DNA of 64,000 nucleotides from Rhizodiscina lignyota (Eukaryota; Ascomycota; Dothideomycetes; Aulographales; Rhizodiscinaceae): assembly GCA_010015805.1 (NCBI GenBank), contig ML978125.1, positions 1,860,001 to 1,924,000 of the forward strand, written 5' to 3'. Positions 21,974 to 33,853 of this stretch are shown one piece after another. The notes under the pieces were generated by a model, which was not told the DNA's origin, made no database searches, and saw nothing but the letters and a program-made list of their open reading frames with translations. How positions within the stretch are numbered: the stretch's first letter is position 1; every line of letters starts with the position of its first letter. A program made the translations under genes and the position numbers.

Positions 21974-23957
21974 CTATAGCTTGCCTTCCGACTGCGCCTC
22001 CCTGATCTGCTCGAAGACCTGGAGACTGTAAGTATAACACATTGTTCAAAAATTGGGAACGTCCAGAGAGCGACATACCTTGAGCATCTTCCTACGTGCA
22101 CCCAACGCGTTGACGCCCCTCTTCTCTAAGCCCTCATCGTCCAGGTCGACCAGGTCCTTCCAGCTCAGGTCCTTCAGATTGTCGGTATACTTGTGCAGGC
22201 GCAAGCTGCGTAGCCAGCTCGGGATGTCCTCCAGGAGGCGCGCATCAGTCGGATCTTCGGGTGGCTTGCTGCTGCCTCGCCTGCCACGTGGGCTGCGGCC
22301 ACGCTGGATCTCGGAGTGGTCGGAGAGGTAGCCCTCGTGTCCACCGCCCATGCCGATGCCGAATTGCGCGAGGTTGAGGCCTGCAAGTGAAGGATTGACA
22401 AGTCCGTTGCCGCCGTCGTATGCGCTGAGGAAACCGTTGCTCTGTGGAGAAGCAAAGTTCATGCCTTGAAGGCCAGCACCCTGGACCATCAAGCCGGGCG
22501 AATTCGGACGGGAGCGTCGACCGTTCATCGCAGCTAGCTGTTGCGCCTGGAGCGCTGCTGCCTGCTGAGGCGTCAAGATCTGACCATGCTCATTGGTCAT
22601 GAGGATGTTTGCGGTCGGGATGCCTGCAGCCTGACCTGCCATTCCAGAGGGGAGGTTGTTGCTGGAGCCTTGGCCCTCGCTGGAGCGAGCACGACGGTAC
22701 TTGCGCACGTCGTCGAGCTGGATGCGGTTGTTGACGGTTGAGAGAGCGGCGAGCTTCATAGCAGTAGCGTTGGCGACCATGTCGGCTTGATTAGCGGCGT
22801 TTTGCTGGGTGTTGAAGTTCGCAACGGCAGGCGTGTTGACCATGGAGGCCCAATTCCCACCAGCTGTGTAAGGAGACAACATGGGCATTCCTGCAGAATT
22901 GACCTCAGGTGCGTTCAGTGTTGTGCTCTGGATGTTGCCGTCGCTCGACAGATTTGGTCGTGGAGATCGGAGACCTGCAGATGGAGGAGGCTGAGCCGAG
23001 AACTGACCCATCGGCTGCTGTCCAGAAGATGACTTTGGACGTGCAATCGGCTGCTGCTGGGGTTCTCCGCTTCGAGGGCCCCAAGGCGAGGCAGGATGCT
23101 GCGCGAGAGTCTCCTTGCGCGTCTCCTGTGGTGCTGAGATGGTCGGTGCAACCAGGGAGCTGCGGTCGCCAACAGCGCTGTTGCGATTCGAAGCCGGCTG
23201 CATGCCAGTACGTTGAGTGAACATGGATTTCTGCTCTTCGATCGCCGCTGCGGCGTCAGGGAACATGGAGTTGATGGTTGAAGAGTCAAGGCCGGAGTTG
23301 CGCTTGTTGCCTGGAGATGGTGGCGGGCGTCCGCCAAGACCGAGAGAGTTGCGGGAGGGTTCAACATTGAGCTTGCTCATGGCATCACTCAGCTTCTGAG
23401 ACATCGGATCTGGTAAGTGTTAGCTAAGCCATGTCAGTGAAGAACATGCAACACGTACCTTTGTCAGCAAAGTTTGCAGGCGACAGCATGCCTGTCACCG
23501 GATGGCTCTTTGCCATTTGCTGCAGCACCTGGATGAAGAAGCGGATCTGAACCTGCGTCGTCTGCTGAAGGAGCGCGTACAAGGCAGCGGTCCTCTCAGC
23601 CTCGCTCAGCACGCGGAACCACTGCTCAATGGCGCTAAGCTCGTCCTTGAAATCCTGATCCAGCGTCGCTGCCGCCATTTCCTCGAGCATGGTCTCGCAC
23701 TGATCAATTTCTGCGATCCATTGCTGTGCCTCCTTGTCCTCGTCGTCGTTGTAATTGTGACTATTAGCCTGGTTTCCGATTACCTCTGAAGCAGGGCGAA
23801 TTTGTTGGCCGCGAAGAGCTGTAGAGGAGTAGCCACCAATATCGGCAGATCCGCGCATTGGATGTCCTGCAATTGAGCGCGTGCCTGGCGGACGGAGGGA
23901 GGAGCCTGAGGCTTCAGGCGTGCTGTTGCGATTTCCTGGGATATGGCTCGCAGACAT
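21974..23957 (-). CDS. vts1: Vts1/Smaug-type SAM-domain RNA-binding protein
   Basis: Post-transcriptional regulator that binds stem-loop Smaug recognition elements in mRNAs through its SAM domain and recruits Ccr4-Not deadenylase. Three exons: 23957-23459, 23409-22079, 22018-21974; introns 49 and 60 nt; 624 aa. A conserved helical N-terminal block ([20 protein letters not shown] ... [19 protein letters not shown]) lies at ~residues 80-155. A long disordered Gln/Pro/Ser-rich middle follows. The SAM domain is at ~555-612 ([45 protein letters not shown]). The last 14 residues come from a 45-nt terminal exon ([14 protein letters not shown]), the family's usual ending. An Arg/Ser patch ([11 protein letters not shown]) precedes the SAM domain and may add RNA contacts. 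Confidence 0.93.
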
Positions 23958-25971
23958 TTTGAATGGAGGTCGAGGATCGAGTTCTCGAGGATTATGTAGA
24001 GGGGAAAGTGAGTGGAGGAATTGGAATCGAGTCGAAGCGCGAGCTGATGGATTTATGGAACGGTGACAATGAAGACTTTATTCTATTGTTGCGTCAGCTC
24101 GCTATTGTGACTATTGTGCCTTGCGTGCTGTCAATGCATCGGCCAGCCACGTACAATAGCGGTACAATAGCGGTAACGTGATAAGGCCTGTACGAAAATG
24201 CTGCTGCAGCGCCAGCTGACCTCAAAGCAGCTTCCAGAATAGCAGGCTACAGGAAAGGTCGAAAGAGTGCTGGCGACTACTGAGGGCGCATTCGTATGGT
24301 ATAAGGCGGCTGTCGCGGAGGCTCGACAATGCTGCAGCTCGAGGATTGGCGGCGAGAATCGGCGTTCGAGTTAATGGCACCCACGAGACCGCTTAGCAAC
24401 GCAACCCAAACCCCGCGAAGAAAAAAGGCAGTCGGGCGAGGAGGTGAATGAGAGTGAATGGGATCAGTAGGCAGAGGCAAAAGAGTGAAGCTCTCGCCCT
24501 GTCACGCTGCCCCAAAGGCCAACGCCAAACGGGCGCAGAGATTTTCCGCCCGGGTCCAACGCGCTCTGGTCGCCGAGTCGAGTCCCTTTTTCGTACCGCG
24601 ACGCTGCTCCACCTGCAACCTGGTCGAGTCCTCGTGGAAGCTGATGCGCTGCATGTTGCATGCTGCAAGCCCACGCCCAATCATCGCCTTTCATCCCTTA
24701 ATGCCATGTCTATTTCTATCAAAGCTGCCCTTCACATGCCCCTAATCTGCCGAGTGCAGACTCCATCGGCCTATTCTCCTCGTCTGCATTGAACAGCTGC
24801 TTTGGCGGCAGCACTTGGCCCCTCGAAGGTACCGTGCGAGCGTTCCGAAACAAATGTCCAAAGCAATTCGCCGTAAACATCTAGATACGGCCCTCTGAGC
24901 TTGCGGCAAGGCAGCTCTGCTCACTCATTCGCCTTGTGCTAGGGCACATACGAGTCTCTGACGAATGGCCAATTCGGATCCATGCGGCTCAGCAGCGGTC
25001 ATAACCTTCACACACTTTGCTGATGATTATGTCACTACCCCTTCTCTGTCGACACGAAGAGTAAATGGAGTGCCCCTTTCTATTCGGCGCGTGCGGCGAA
25101 AAAATACGCTCCTCTTTCTGGCGGAGCATGTCGTAACTGGGCAATCCGCGTCAAACTGCTTCTACTGCAAGCTGGGACATACGTCTGACGGCAGTCATCT
25201 CTCATCTTGTCCCACTATCAAAATTGCATGTACTGCTTCAACATGCGCGGATTCCAAGCACGCAAAATCTGACCATTGGCCACGGACGCAGCTGCGGCGC
25301 GGAAAGGGTTTCGCTCGAATCTGACCCGGCATTTCAGGTCTCAAGCTCAATTGTTCGACGATGCATCCGCCTATACTAAGCACAGCTGTGAAACCGTTTG
25401 CCAAGGTGGCCTGTCAAACATTCAAGCTAGTCACCGAGCAATCGTTTCTTAGAGCGGGTCCATTACATCAGTTGTATATACCAACTCTTATCCTCAACTT
25501 ATGCGAAATAGAGGACGGGATGGCCTTTCAAGTAGTAACGTGTAACGCCTTGTGATCTGGACCTTAAGGATTTTTGCCTCTATAGTAAAAGGATCTTAGC
25601 AGCAGTTATTGTGGAGCAGAGCTGATATCCAGTTGCACTTACTGTAATGTAGGTTCTTCCGTAAGTATAACAAAAGCCGCTGCATCGCAACAATATTCAG
25701 CTTAAATGCCATTCGAACACTCGATTTTCCGAAGAGCAGACCTCTCCATTTTCAATCTGAGCACTTTATACGCGAATGCTTGCGTGGAGGCGCGGCATCT
25801 TACATGCTATCCCACCAATACGAAGTATCTAATCGCGGAGTTTAGCGGGGCACTTCCGACCTGCCCTACCGCAGGCCCAACGTGCTTGAACGACCTGCAT
25901 ACGCCGCGACTCCTCCATGAACGCAATTCTAATGCCAGGCCGACGATGGAGAGCCTCCATACTACTTAGAC
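23958..25971. other. Gene-free interval between divergent genes
   Basis: 2.0 kb separating the start of vts1 (minus) from the start of the proline-rich protein gene (plus). Open frames here overlap each other on both strands in a GC-rich stretch (24.4-24.8 kb) and have no recognisable content. Promoters of both neighbours are expected here. Confidence 0.4.
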
Positions 25972-27828
25972 ATGTCGTCTGGCAACCCCTTCCGCCGAGC
26001 GCTCAAGCAAGATGAATTCACTCCCCTAGGCGACGTCGACGCGACGCCTTCCGCCAGCTCCCAGCTTACGGCGCAGTTCCAGCAGCCAGGCCTGGTCATT
26101 CAATCCTCAAGTGAGTATGTACAATGGATGTGATGGTGTTTGACTGACTGCTTTGCAGTTCGAGGGTCGTCCCCTCTTGGCAAAACCAAGAAGCATGTCC
26201 GCATACGCAGTCCAGAACCCACCTCGCCAATATCACCACACTACTTCTCTGAACATCGTCCAATCCTGCTGCCTCCCCCACCACCACACTCTCCCCCTCC
26301 GCAGCAGGATATCACACCGGATTCAGCGGAAGACACACCGACCGACCCTTTTGCGAGCTCTGCTGCAGGAGAGGACTTGAGCAGCGGTGATGACGAGGTA
26401 GTACAGAATACGATGCAGAATGCACACATTGGCGAACATGCTTCAGGCTCCTCCGGGCTGCCGTTCAACCCATTCCAGAAAACACTGGCAACTATGGAAC
26501 CGGATGCCAGTCCAGTGGCGGCTGCAGAGAAGGATAAAATTGCACGTATTGATGGAACGATGGGCAAGGCTTCGATGGATGTCGACTCGTTCACCAAGAT
26601 GCTTATGACAGGCAAGGCGGGCCAAGGAAAACAATCTCAGCCCCTAAATAGCCTGGTCAAAATACACAATCACGGACCAGCCGTGGATAGCAACAGCAGC
26701 ACTGACACGTCTTCACTATCTCGCCAGTCTCTGTTCGATACGTTGCAAGGCCCTCAGCTTGAATCTCCACGGACGTCATATGAGTTGTCAGTCTCCGACG
26801 ATGACGAGGAAACGAGCCTCATGGGAGAGGGTCGCAAGGTTGAGAAGGAAAAGGAGAAGAAGAAACCGCTGCCTCCGAAGCCTAGACATGGCAAGCTCGT
26901 CACTCCGAGAGCGCCACAAACAGTATCATTTTCCGACTTCACATCTTCCGCACCTGCGCAAAGCATTCCAAGCTCAACATTGCAACGCAGTCCTACTGAC
27001 CTTAACAAGCCTCTGCCGTCGCTACCGGAATCATCGAGTCCCGAACCGTCCGACTCTAGTATTGTGGGTGAGAAGACGCCAACAATGCCCGCAACGGATC
27101 CCATGGTCCCGGAAGTAGAGCAACCCGCACTACCTCCACCTCAGAAAAAGACACCGCCTGCAGTTCCTCTCGCACGTAGACAAAGCCAGCTTAGAACCAC
27201 AACGCAATCGCGCCATAGAAGCAATTCAGCACAAGAAAGTTCACATCAAGCAAACGTCACAGAAAATCAAACCCAGACACAGAAGATGCCACCTCCACCT
27301 CCACCAACCCGACGCCACGCCGCTTCTCTAAGCAACAGCACCAATCCCTCTACTACAGACCTGCCCTCGACGACCGACGGATCTCATAGCCCAGCAGGCA
27401 GAATACCAAGTGGAGGATCCCTCGCCCAAGCTCTTTCCGGTGCCCAGAATCTCGCAGGCTCACGCCATTCGTCTTCAACAAGCTTAACCACCCCACCACC
27501 ACCTCCGCCACCGCGGCGCAGGGCAAGCTCTGGTCGCGGGAGCCTCGACATGCCGCGTCCATCATCTCTCGAACTCGCTCGGGGCAGCTTCGACAGTGGG
27601 CGCAGGAGCAGCGCCGCTTCAAGTCTCACGAGTCCGCGCAAGGAGAGCGGAAGCTACAAATTCAGCGAAGGTGATTTGGCAGAAGAGCCCGAGGACATGA
27701 ACAAATCGGACGGTGCCATCAAGGCTGCTGCTGCGCCACAGGCCAATATCCTCGCTGACATGGAAGCATTTCAGAGGGAGATTGACGCGCTGCGACAGGC
27801 TAGTGAGGGTCCGGGTAGCTCGCGTTGA
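25972..27828 (+). CDS. Proline-rich, low-complexity protein with NPF and poly-Pro motifs
   Basis: Exons 25972-26110 and 26159-27828 (48-nt intron, GTGAGT...TTGCAG); 602 aa. I do not recognise a named family. Visible features are an N-terminal NPF motif (MSSGNPFRRAL), a second NPF in LPFNPFQKTL, a short basic block KTKKHVRIRSPEP, the conserved-looking patch MDVDSFTKMLMTGK, several poly-proline runs followed by Arg (PPPPPPTRRH, PPPPPPPRRRASSGRGSLD) and many Ser-Pro sites. A short helical end (ADMEAFQREIDALRQ) closes the protein. NPF motifs bind EH domains and P-x-x-P/Arg motifs bind SH3 domains, so a scaffold in endocytosis or actin patches is a reasonable inference, not a demonstration. The rest is predicted disordered. 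The gene converges on rrp6. Confidence 0.75.
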
Positions 27829-28715
27829 TGTCCCCAGCATACATTCGTAGAACTTTGAAGATGGAAACGCATAACGAGACCTTGGAACGGCCATTTCTTT
27901 CGTTGTATATATCGCATATTTGGGCGTTGGATAAGCCTCATAAGGCATGGAGACACCCTGGCGCATGGGAGATAAATGCGGGATTAACGAACTTGACGAT
28001 CGCTCATGTTGGATCCGTAACATTCATTTGCACATTCATCAATTGATCATTGCCAATACCTGTAGGCCTCGTTACTCTACTCATCCCCCAGATCTTCCAC
28101 CGACCTCCAGTTTCTCGAAGTATTTGCCCCCCATATCTTCTCCATCATCCTGCATCTGCCAAAGCAATTTCTCCGCTTCCGTCAAGTTGGGTCTGATTTC
28201 TATCTGTCTACAGCGAGTCTCGCCAAAGTCAAATGTAAGTATGCTTTCAGTCGTGCCGATGCTGCCGCGGTCTGGACTATCTCCCAGCACAGCTTTTACG
28301 CACGGATGACATCTCCAGACTCATACACGGCTTTTGCTTTCTCCAGACTGCGCTAGATGGCATCTTGCGCGTCTGCCTCTTTCGTGCATTGTCCCTTTGC
28401 ATGGGGCGTGTGAGAAGACGAAAACACCTGCATCGCGAGTGAGTAATTGGATCCACAGACAAGTGTGGTTGCGGAGTAGTTGATCTTCAGCGAACGTAAA
28501 CGAGAGAATCATTGGTACATGCATAAGAGCCATGGAGCAAGGGCCAGAGCATACACTTGTTTGTCTTAATGTACAAACGCCCTCATGATAACGGAAATAT
28601 TCCGTGTGAGCCCAGAAACCCCGTGGCATCATCCTTGGGTATATGCAGCAGTGAAAGCAAAGGTCCGACTGAATCCAACGCCACAAAGCAATCATTATTC
28701 ACAATCGCAGTTCTC
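27829..28715. other. Intergenic, convergent 3' ends
   Basis: 887 bp between the stop of the proline-rich gene and the stop of rrp6. Overlapping short frames on both strands (28.1-28.7 kb) show no recognisable protein. Confidence 0.4.
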
Positions 28716-31386
28716 TCAACTAGCAAACGTTCTGCTCCTGCCTCCTTGGTCGCTCTTCTGCCTCCTCCCAAGACCTTTCGGAGCATCCATAGCCTTCTTG
28801 TACGGATCGAAAGCTCCACTGCCTTTCTTCCCCCTCTTCGCACCGGTCCTGTCCTGGGCATCTCTGGCATGTAGCATTGACGGTGCAGTGCTGTAGTCGA
28901 ACGGCGCTTCTTCTGCTACCTCATCGTCATCATAGGGCAGACCGCCAGAGCCCTTCTTCGACTTATTCCGCTTTTTCTTCTCCCTATTTTTCTCTTTACG
29001 AGAAAGCATCACTGGCTCTTGCTGCATTTCAGTCGGATGAATGCTGAGTTCATCTGCATTCGCATCGTACGCAGGGTTGTTGATGAAACTGCCATCTCCA
29101 GTAGCATCCGGTTCGTCTTCTGCGGCACCATACGAACCCGTGGCAGGATCGGCACCTCCATCCATGTTGGGGATCTCCACAGGATCCTCTGCCGGATTCG
29201 CGAAGACCTGTGCACTTAGATTTGGCAGCGGTAATGCGAGTCTAACGCGATCAGTTACCGCGGCTGCCGTGGTCGTCACCCCGTTCCAGGTATTAGCAGC
29301 ACTGAATGTGGATCCCCAGAAATTCGAGGTCGTCGCCCTTACGTCCTCGACTTTTGGAGTCTCAAAGATCTTTGGGGCTTCGGAAAGAGTTGCCCTCGTT
29401 TGCTCGGTCTCTTGATGTTTGGCGGGGGCAAAAGCCTCATCATCCTCCCTCTTCCTCTTGCCAGCTATGCCCAGCACTTCGTACGGCTCTGGGCCGGTCT
29501 TCCCTTCCTCCTTGGCTTTTGCGATCACAGCGAGCAACTCATCCGCACGCATTCTCGTAGTTGATGATATATGAGGCAGCGCGGCAAATAAGGCCGCCTT
29601 ATCAGACGGCATTGCTCTTGTCACCGCGAGGAGGTTGTGGTGTGGAATGATGAATCCTGTACTATCATCTTCTTCTCGAGCAACCTTATCTCTCCAGGCA
29701 TGTAACGCACGGAAAACAGCAAACTGCTCCTTATCGCGCATTATAGATGAGCCGATCATGGCTTTTATGGCCTTCCTCCATCCGTACGGCCCATTGCCAG
29801 TTGCCTCTTCGTAGAAAGGATGTTCATAGCGTTGAAGACTCTCAAGTTTCGAATTCTCGAGGACATACTGAAGCCGGTCGTTGTTGGGAGTGGAACGATC
29901 GATGAGTTCGTTACGCATGTTGTCGTAAATATTGAGGAGAAAGTGCGTGTCACTTCGTGCATAGTCGAACAGTTCGCTCGGCAAGGGTCTGATTCTCCAG
30001 TCCGCCCTCTGATACTGCTTTTGCGCCTCGAAATTGGCAAACTTCAACAGCAGGTAGTCAAGCCCCCTGCGTTGGTAGCCTAGTGCACAGCAACCGTGAT
30101 AAGTGTCAAACAGACCTACGACATAGAGGCCTAAATCACGCTGCAGCCAGATCATGTCCATGCTGCTTCCGTGAAAGACCTTAAGGATCTCGGGGTTAGC
30201 GAAAACTTCATTGAGCATCTCCAATTGTCGCCGCCAAGGCAGAAGTGTATCGATAACGTAGTCCTTCTCTCTGGTTGAGATCTGCATGAGGGAAGTCATC
30301 CCAATATAGCTCCGGTAGTCATGGTGCTCAAGGTCGACTGCTATCTCAGTCGCCTTTTTCAAGTCTTCCACCATCAGCTGTAGAGCCTCAATCGTGTCGA
30401 CGAACGTGGCTGGGTTCGCATCGAAGTCGGTCGGCGGAATCGGAGTGGAGCGTGTGCGAACAACCGTAGGGTATGTGTATGCGTTGATCTCGGGTGCATA
30501 TGGATGTGCATAACTGCTTGCAAATCTTAATATTTTTCTTTTCAATCCGGAACGTGCCCTCTTCGCGGCATTTTTGATTGCCGTCTCAGAGCGGGTCTCA
30601 GAGCATTCTGATAGACCCTCTTGTGTAAGTGGGGAAGAAGTAATGAAAATGCTGGTATCATACTGTTGTCGTTGCTCTTGAGTGTCCTCGTCTACGCTGC
30701 TTTGAAGTCGTAGACTATCTTCTAGTGGAACTATCGCGTGTGGCTTTGACGTAAGAAGTGGCTTGAACGGCGTCGTTTCATCATTTCTCGGTGGATGTTC
30801 GAATAGCAGCTGCGGCTTTGTGAGATTCCCCGTCTTGAAAAAATCGTATGGACTCCACTTCTTCTTCGACGGTACAGATGGCTGAACCTGCTCTCGGAGT
30901 ATTAGCTTATCGTAGTTGCATATCCAACGCAATTGTATAATCGCCAGCCAAATCTCGATTGTCATCTACCTTGTTTTCCTCGGCAGGAACTTGTGTCTTT
31001 CCTCTTTTCACCACACCGGTGAACTCATCGAGAGTCGCATCAGCCTTCTCCAACAAGCCATCCACGACATCAACAATCTTATTCCAATTTTCTTCAATGG
31101 CATCTGCGACACCACTCTCCCCATCCACATTACTGCTCAATTTGATGCCCCTCTCACTTCCAGCATCGCTCTTTCCAGTCGCCCCGGCACTGGCACTGTC
31201 GATGAGTCTCTCTGCGAGGTTTAACAGTCTAGCACTTTGCCTGTCAAGACCCTCGCCGACTTTTGGATCAAGGGAGCGATGGAATGCGAGGTCCTCGGCG
31301 CAGAGCTCAGACACGGTGCGCGTCGTGGAAATAAGAGCGGAGGTAACTGCGGAGTGAAGTGAGGGTATATCGGGTGGTGACGCCAT
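28716..31386 (-). CDS. rrp6: Rrp6, nuclear exosome 3'-5' exoribonuclease
   Basis: Distributive 3'-5' exonuclease of the nuclear exosome, trimming 5.8S rRNA, snoRNA and aberrant transcripts. Two exons, 31386-30970 and 30887-28716, with an 82-nt intron; 862 aa. The N-terminal ~110 residues (exon 1) fit the PMC2NT region that binds the Rrp47 cofactor. The DEDD-Y nuclease domain is intact: AVDLEHHDYRS (~residue 323, Asp and Glu), FHGSSMDMIWLQRD (~380, Asp) and YARSDTHFLL (~451, Tyr and Asp). An HRDC domain follows at ~525-600 (AWRDKVAREEDDSTGFIIPHHNL). The C-terminal third is charged and disordered, with Lys-rich nuclear-localisation-like tracts (KEKNREKKKRNKSKKGS). Length is slightly above yeast Rrp6. 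The exon 1 frame continues through the intron for a while, so a first-exon-only reading would be misleading. Confidence 0.94.
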
Positions 31387-31749
31387 CCTTAAAGGATTCA
31401 GGTTGGCCTTTGTGTGTTAATTTTGTATGGAAGCCAGTGCGACCCATATCACACGTTTTGGGTCTATGGTGAAAGAGAAGAGACGAGTTGGAGGTCGAGT
31501 TGGAGGTCAAAGAAGTTGGGAACTTTTTCGATGCGCGAAATCTTGGCATTCAGTCCTCCCCGTCTACATACACCCCTGCTCCACCCATGTCTCCATTGTC
31601 AACCTTTGCAACATTACTTGATGCAACCTTATTACCATGTGCTTTCAGTATGGTCTAATATCCGATCGCCTCTCCATCTGTGTATCTTCTTGCGATTAAA
31701 GAATAAAACCACTCGCCGAGGTAATGCGCGGTCTATGTGTGCAAACTGA

Positions 31750-32020
31750 AAGTTGAGCGCCTATGTACATATAATTGAATTGAAGCTTAACCTCTATGCG
31801 TAGGCTAGAATCTAAGAAATCCATCAAAACCGAAGCAATGCTGGGCTGTGTAAGTTGCGGGTTAAGGTCCCGCAGATAATCTAATCGAAGCTCAACCTCC
31901 ACGTGGAGACCGTAACGAAAGTTAAGTGCGCGAGTGGACTTGGTCAGTAATGCTAGATTTACTTGTGTAAAGAGCTGTTGAGTGTTCGTACGTAATCGAA
32001 TTAAAGCTCGACTGCCATGG
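31750..32020. repeat. Diverged tandem repeat, about three ~110-bp units
   Basis: Three similar cores lie near 31772, 31876 and 31992: TAATTGAATTGAAGCTTAAC, TAATCTAATCGAAGCTCAAC and TAATCGAATTAAAGCTCGAC. The first and third are preceded by a GTTGAG-like block and followed by a CC-ATG-like block. Spacing is about 104 and 116 bp. The differences are mainly transitions, as expected of an old duplication decayed by RIP. Boundaries are approximate. Confidence 0.5.
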
Positions 32021-32151
32021 CTAACCTAGGAGCTGGGCGGGACCTTTAAACTGAGGCGATCTTGGGCCGTTCAGAGCAAAGGCAAGTGATTCTCAAATAA
32101 AAATTAATTCATTATATTATATACTTTATTCAGTTTCAGCCACATCAAATT

Positions 32152-32249
32152 GGTTCGATGGTGTAGTTGGTTATCACATCTGTCTAACAAGCCGCTTATC
32201 ACGGTGCGTAGATCACAGAAGGTCGCCGGATCGAGCCCGGCTCGAATCA
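32152..32249 (+). tRNA. tRNA-Val (anticodon AAC) with 24-nt intron
   Basis: The acceptor stem GGTTCGA (32152-32158) pairs with TCGAATC (32242-32248; one G-T pair), and the discriminator is A at 32249. The D arm is the usual GTGTAGTTGGTTATCAC. The anticodon stem TCTGT (32179-32183) pairs with ACAGA (32215-32219), enclosing C-T-AAC-A with anticodon AAC at 32186-32188. A 24-nt intron (32190-32213) sits one base 3' of the anticodon, the canonical eukaryotic position. The T stem GCCGG/CCGGC is perfect, but the T loop reads ATCGAGC, so position 54 is A instead of T. Spliced length is 74. A T run at 32258-32267 follows as a Pol III terminator. It is probably functional. Confidence 0.9.
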
Positions 32250-32257
32250 ATTCATTC

Positions 32258-32267
32258 TTTTTTTTTT
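32258..32267 (+). terminator. Pol III T-run terminator of tRNA-Val
   Basis: Ten consecutive T residues begin 9 nt after the tRNA 3' end, the normal RNA polymerase III stop signal. Confidence 0.8.
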
Positions 32268-33274
32268 CTCCTTCGGATCCCTTTTAGGGGTGGATCCTTT
32301 TTTTTTTGGGGATGCGTCGACTCCCTTTTATTTTTTGAAAAGTATCACCTCGAGATAATACCTTGGAAGTATTACCCCCTCGAGCTCGCGAGAGGTCTCA
32401 CTAACGAGCAAGGACTAGAGGGTTAACTCGACTGAGGAAAATCCGACAATGGATCGATCCTTTCACCTAACTGATTTCTTTACAAGTAGCGCACCCATCG
32501 TTCTACGATGCTATTGCCAAGCATGTTCATTGCGTTGGTTATATCCGCCTTCTTACCGACACACTGAGAGTTGTATGTCGGCAAGACAAGGTTGATTTGC
32601 AACCTAACATAATAAATCCATGACATATTACAGTTCGTGTTATGCAAAAAATAGGCACATAGCTGGTGCTTAAAACTGCAGATCTTCGTTTACAGAGGCT
32701 AACTTAGTGCAACTTAAAGACATGGTGCATGAGGGTGCAAACATTAGACCACCTCGACAAAGACATCTGTCATATCAGTGAGCAAGAACACCGCCACCAT
32801 TGCATTGGAGTCTGCAGTATCTTTAGAGAAGGCCCAACATCAGAACCGAACTTGCCCCGAGAGCGTCGGGAAGACGAGCGCGCAGAGCAAATAACTACGC
32901 TTCTCGTGTTAGCAAGCTGATAAGTAGAAGTAGGTTTGAACCTGAGCGGAGTCTGCGCAAGGTATAGTACCCAATCTCATAAACTGCTTAGCGCTGTTCA
33001 CCATTGAGACCGTTGGGATAAAAATCTCATACGCTGAGGTAGGACCGGCTGGGAGAGATGTCGATGGGTAATTTCGAAGTTGAAAAGGAATGATTGTCTT
33101 TCAACAACTCCATTCATATTAGAACATTGCTCCTCTAAGACCAGTATTATAATGCTACTGGGCCATTGTCGCTGATAGGCAAATCTATGGAATAAAATGA
33201 TTAGCATTAGGAATGCTCCAATAATACATGAAGTCTAATCAGTCTGAAAATGATATTGGGCGGATAAGACTCTG

Positions 33275-33853
33275 TCAGAATCCAATCATCGCAGCGAACC
33301 CAACAGCGAACAATGCAACCAGTGAGCCTATAGTCCACCTCTCCAAGCCATTCGCCGCACCAAGCTGCCCTCCTCCAGCCGCTCCACCAATCTCGCCACC
33401 ATCACCCCCATCACCCTGTGCGATAAAGCCATTGCCATTCCCAGAATCCGTATTCGCACTACTGCTTCCAGCGAATACAGTCGTACTATACTGTCCCCCA
33501 TCATTCGTCCCATAAACCACGCAAGCTCCTACGAAACTCCCGCAACCTCCCGTACTCGCAGCGGTGACGGTCGTCGGAATCGTAGTAGTGGATGTAACGA
33601 TCGTTCTAGGAGTTGTACTTGGGCTGCCGACGTACACCGTGGTCGTATAGGGTGCCGCACCGCCATGGCCGCCGCCGTACACAACGCAGGCCCCGACGAA
33701 GTTGTTGCACGCGTCGCCTGCATGCGAGAGTGTATGCTGGTCTCCATCGACGTGCACGGTAGTGGTAGAGTATACGGAGACGACGGAGGTTATCGTCGTT
33801 TGGCCCGTCGCGAGGGAGAAGATTGCCAGGACGCTCAGAAGAGAGAGCAGCAT
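33275..33853 (-). CDS. Small secreted GPI-type surface protein with internal duplication
   Basis: Single exon, 192 aa. The N-terminus MLLSLLSVLAIFSLATGQ is a signal peptide. The mature part is Thr/Ser/Val rich and contains two copies of a ~30-residue cassette, each with two Cys around FVGACVVYG followed by a Gly-rich and then a YTTTVY/YSTTVF stretch (GDACNNFVGACVVYGGGHGG and GGCGSFVGACVVYGTNDGGQ). The C-terminus is a Gly-rich spacer and a hydrophobic tail (TIGSLVALFAVGFAAMIGF) without charged residues, as in GPI-anchor addition signals, so the protein is likely wall or membrane anchored. The ATG at 33853 is chosen because it starts the signal peptide; the frame extends upstream only to a TTG. 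Function unknown. A MITE lies 355 bp upstream, in the probable promoter. Confidence 0.8.
   Translation of the reverse strand: MLLSLLSVLAIFSLATGQTTITSVVSVYSTTTVHVDGDQHTLSHAGDACNNFVGACVVYGGGHGGAAPYTTTVYVGSPSTTPRTIVTSTTTIPTTVTAASTGGCGSFVGACVVYGTNDGGQYSTTVFAGSSSANTDSGNGNGFIAQGDGGDGGEIGGAAGGGQLGAANGLERWTIGSLVALFAVGFAAMIGF

Larger units (their letters stand above)
31387..33274. other. Interval with tRNA gene and diverged tandem repeats
   Basis: 1.9 kb between the start of rrp6 and the stop of the small secreted protein. It holds a set of diverged ~110-bp repeats (31750-32020), tRNA-Val (32152-32249) and its T-run terminator. The rest (32.3-33.2 kb) shows nothing I can identify. Confidence 0.5.
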
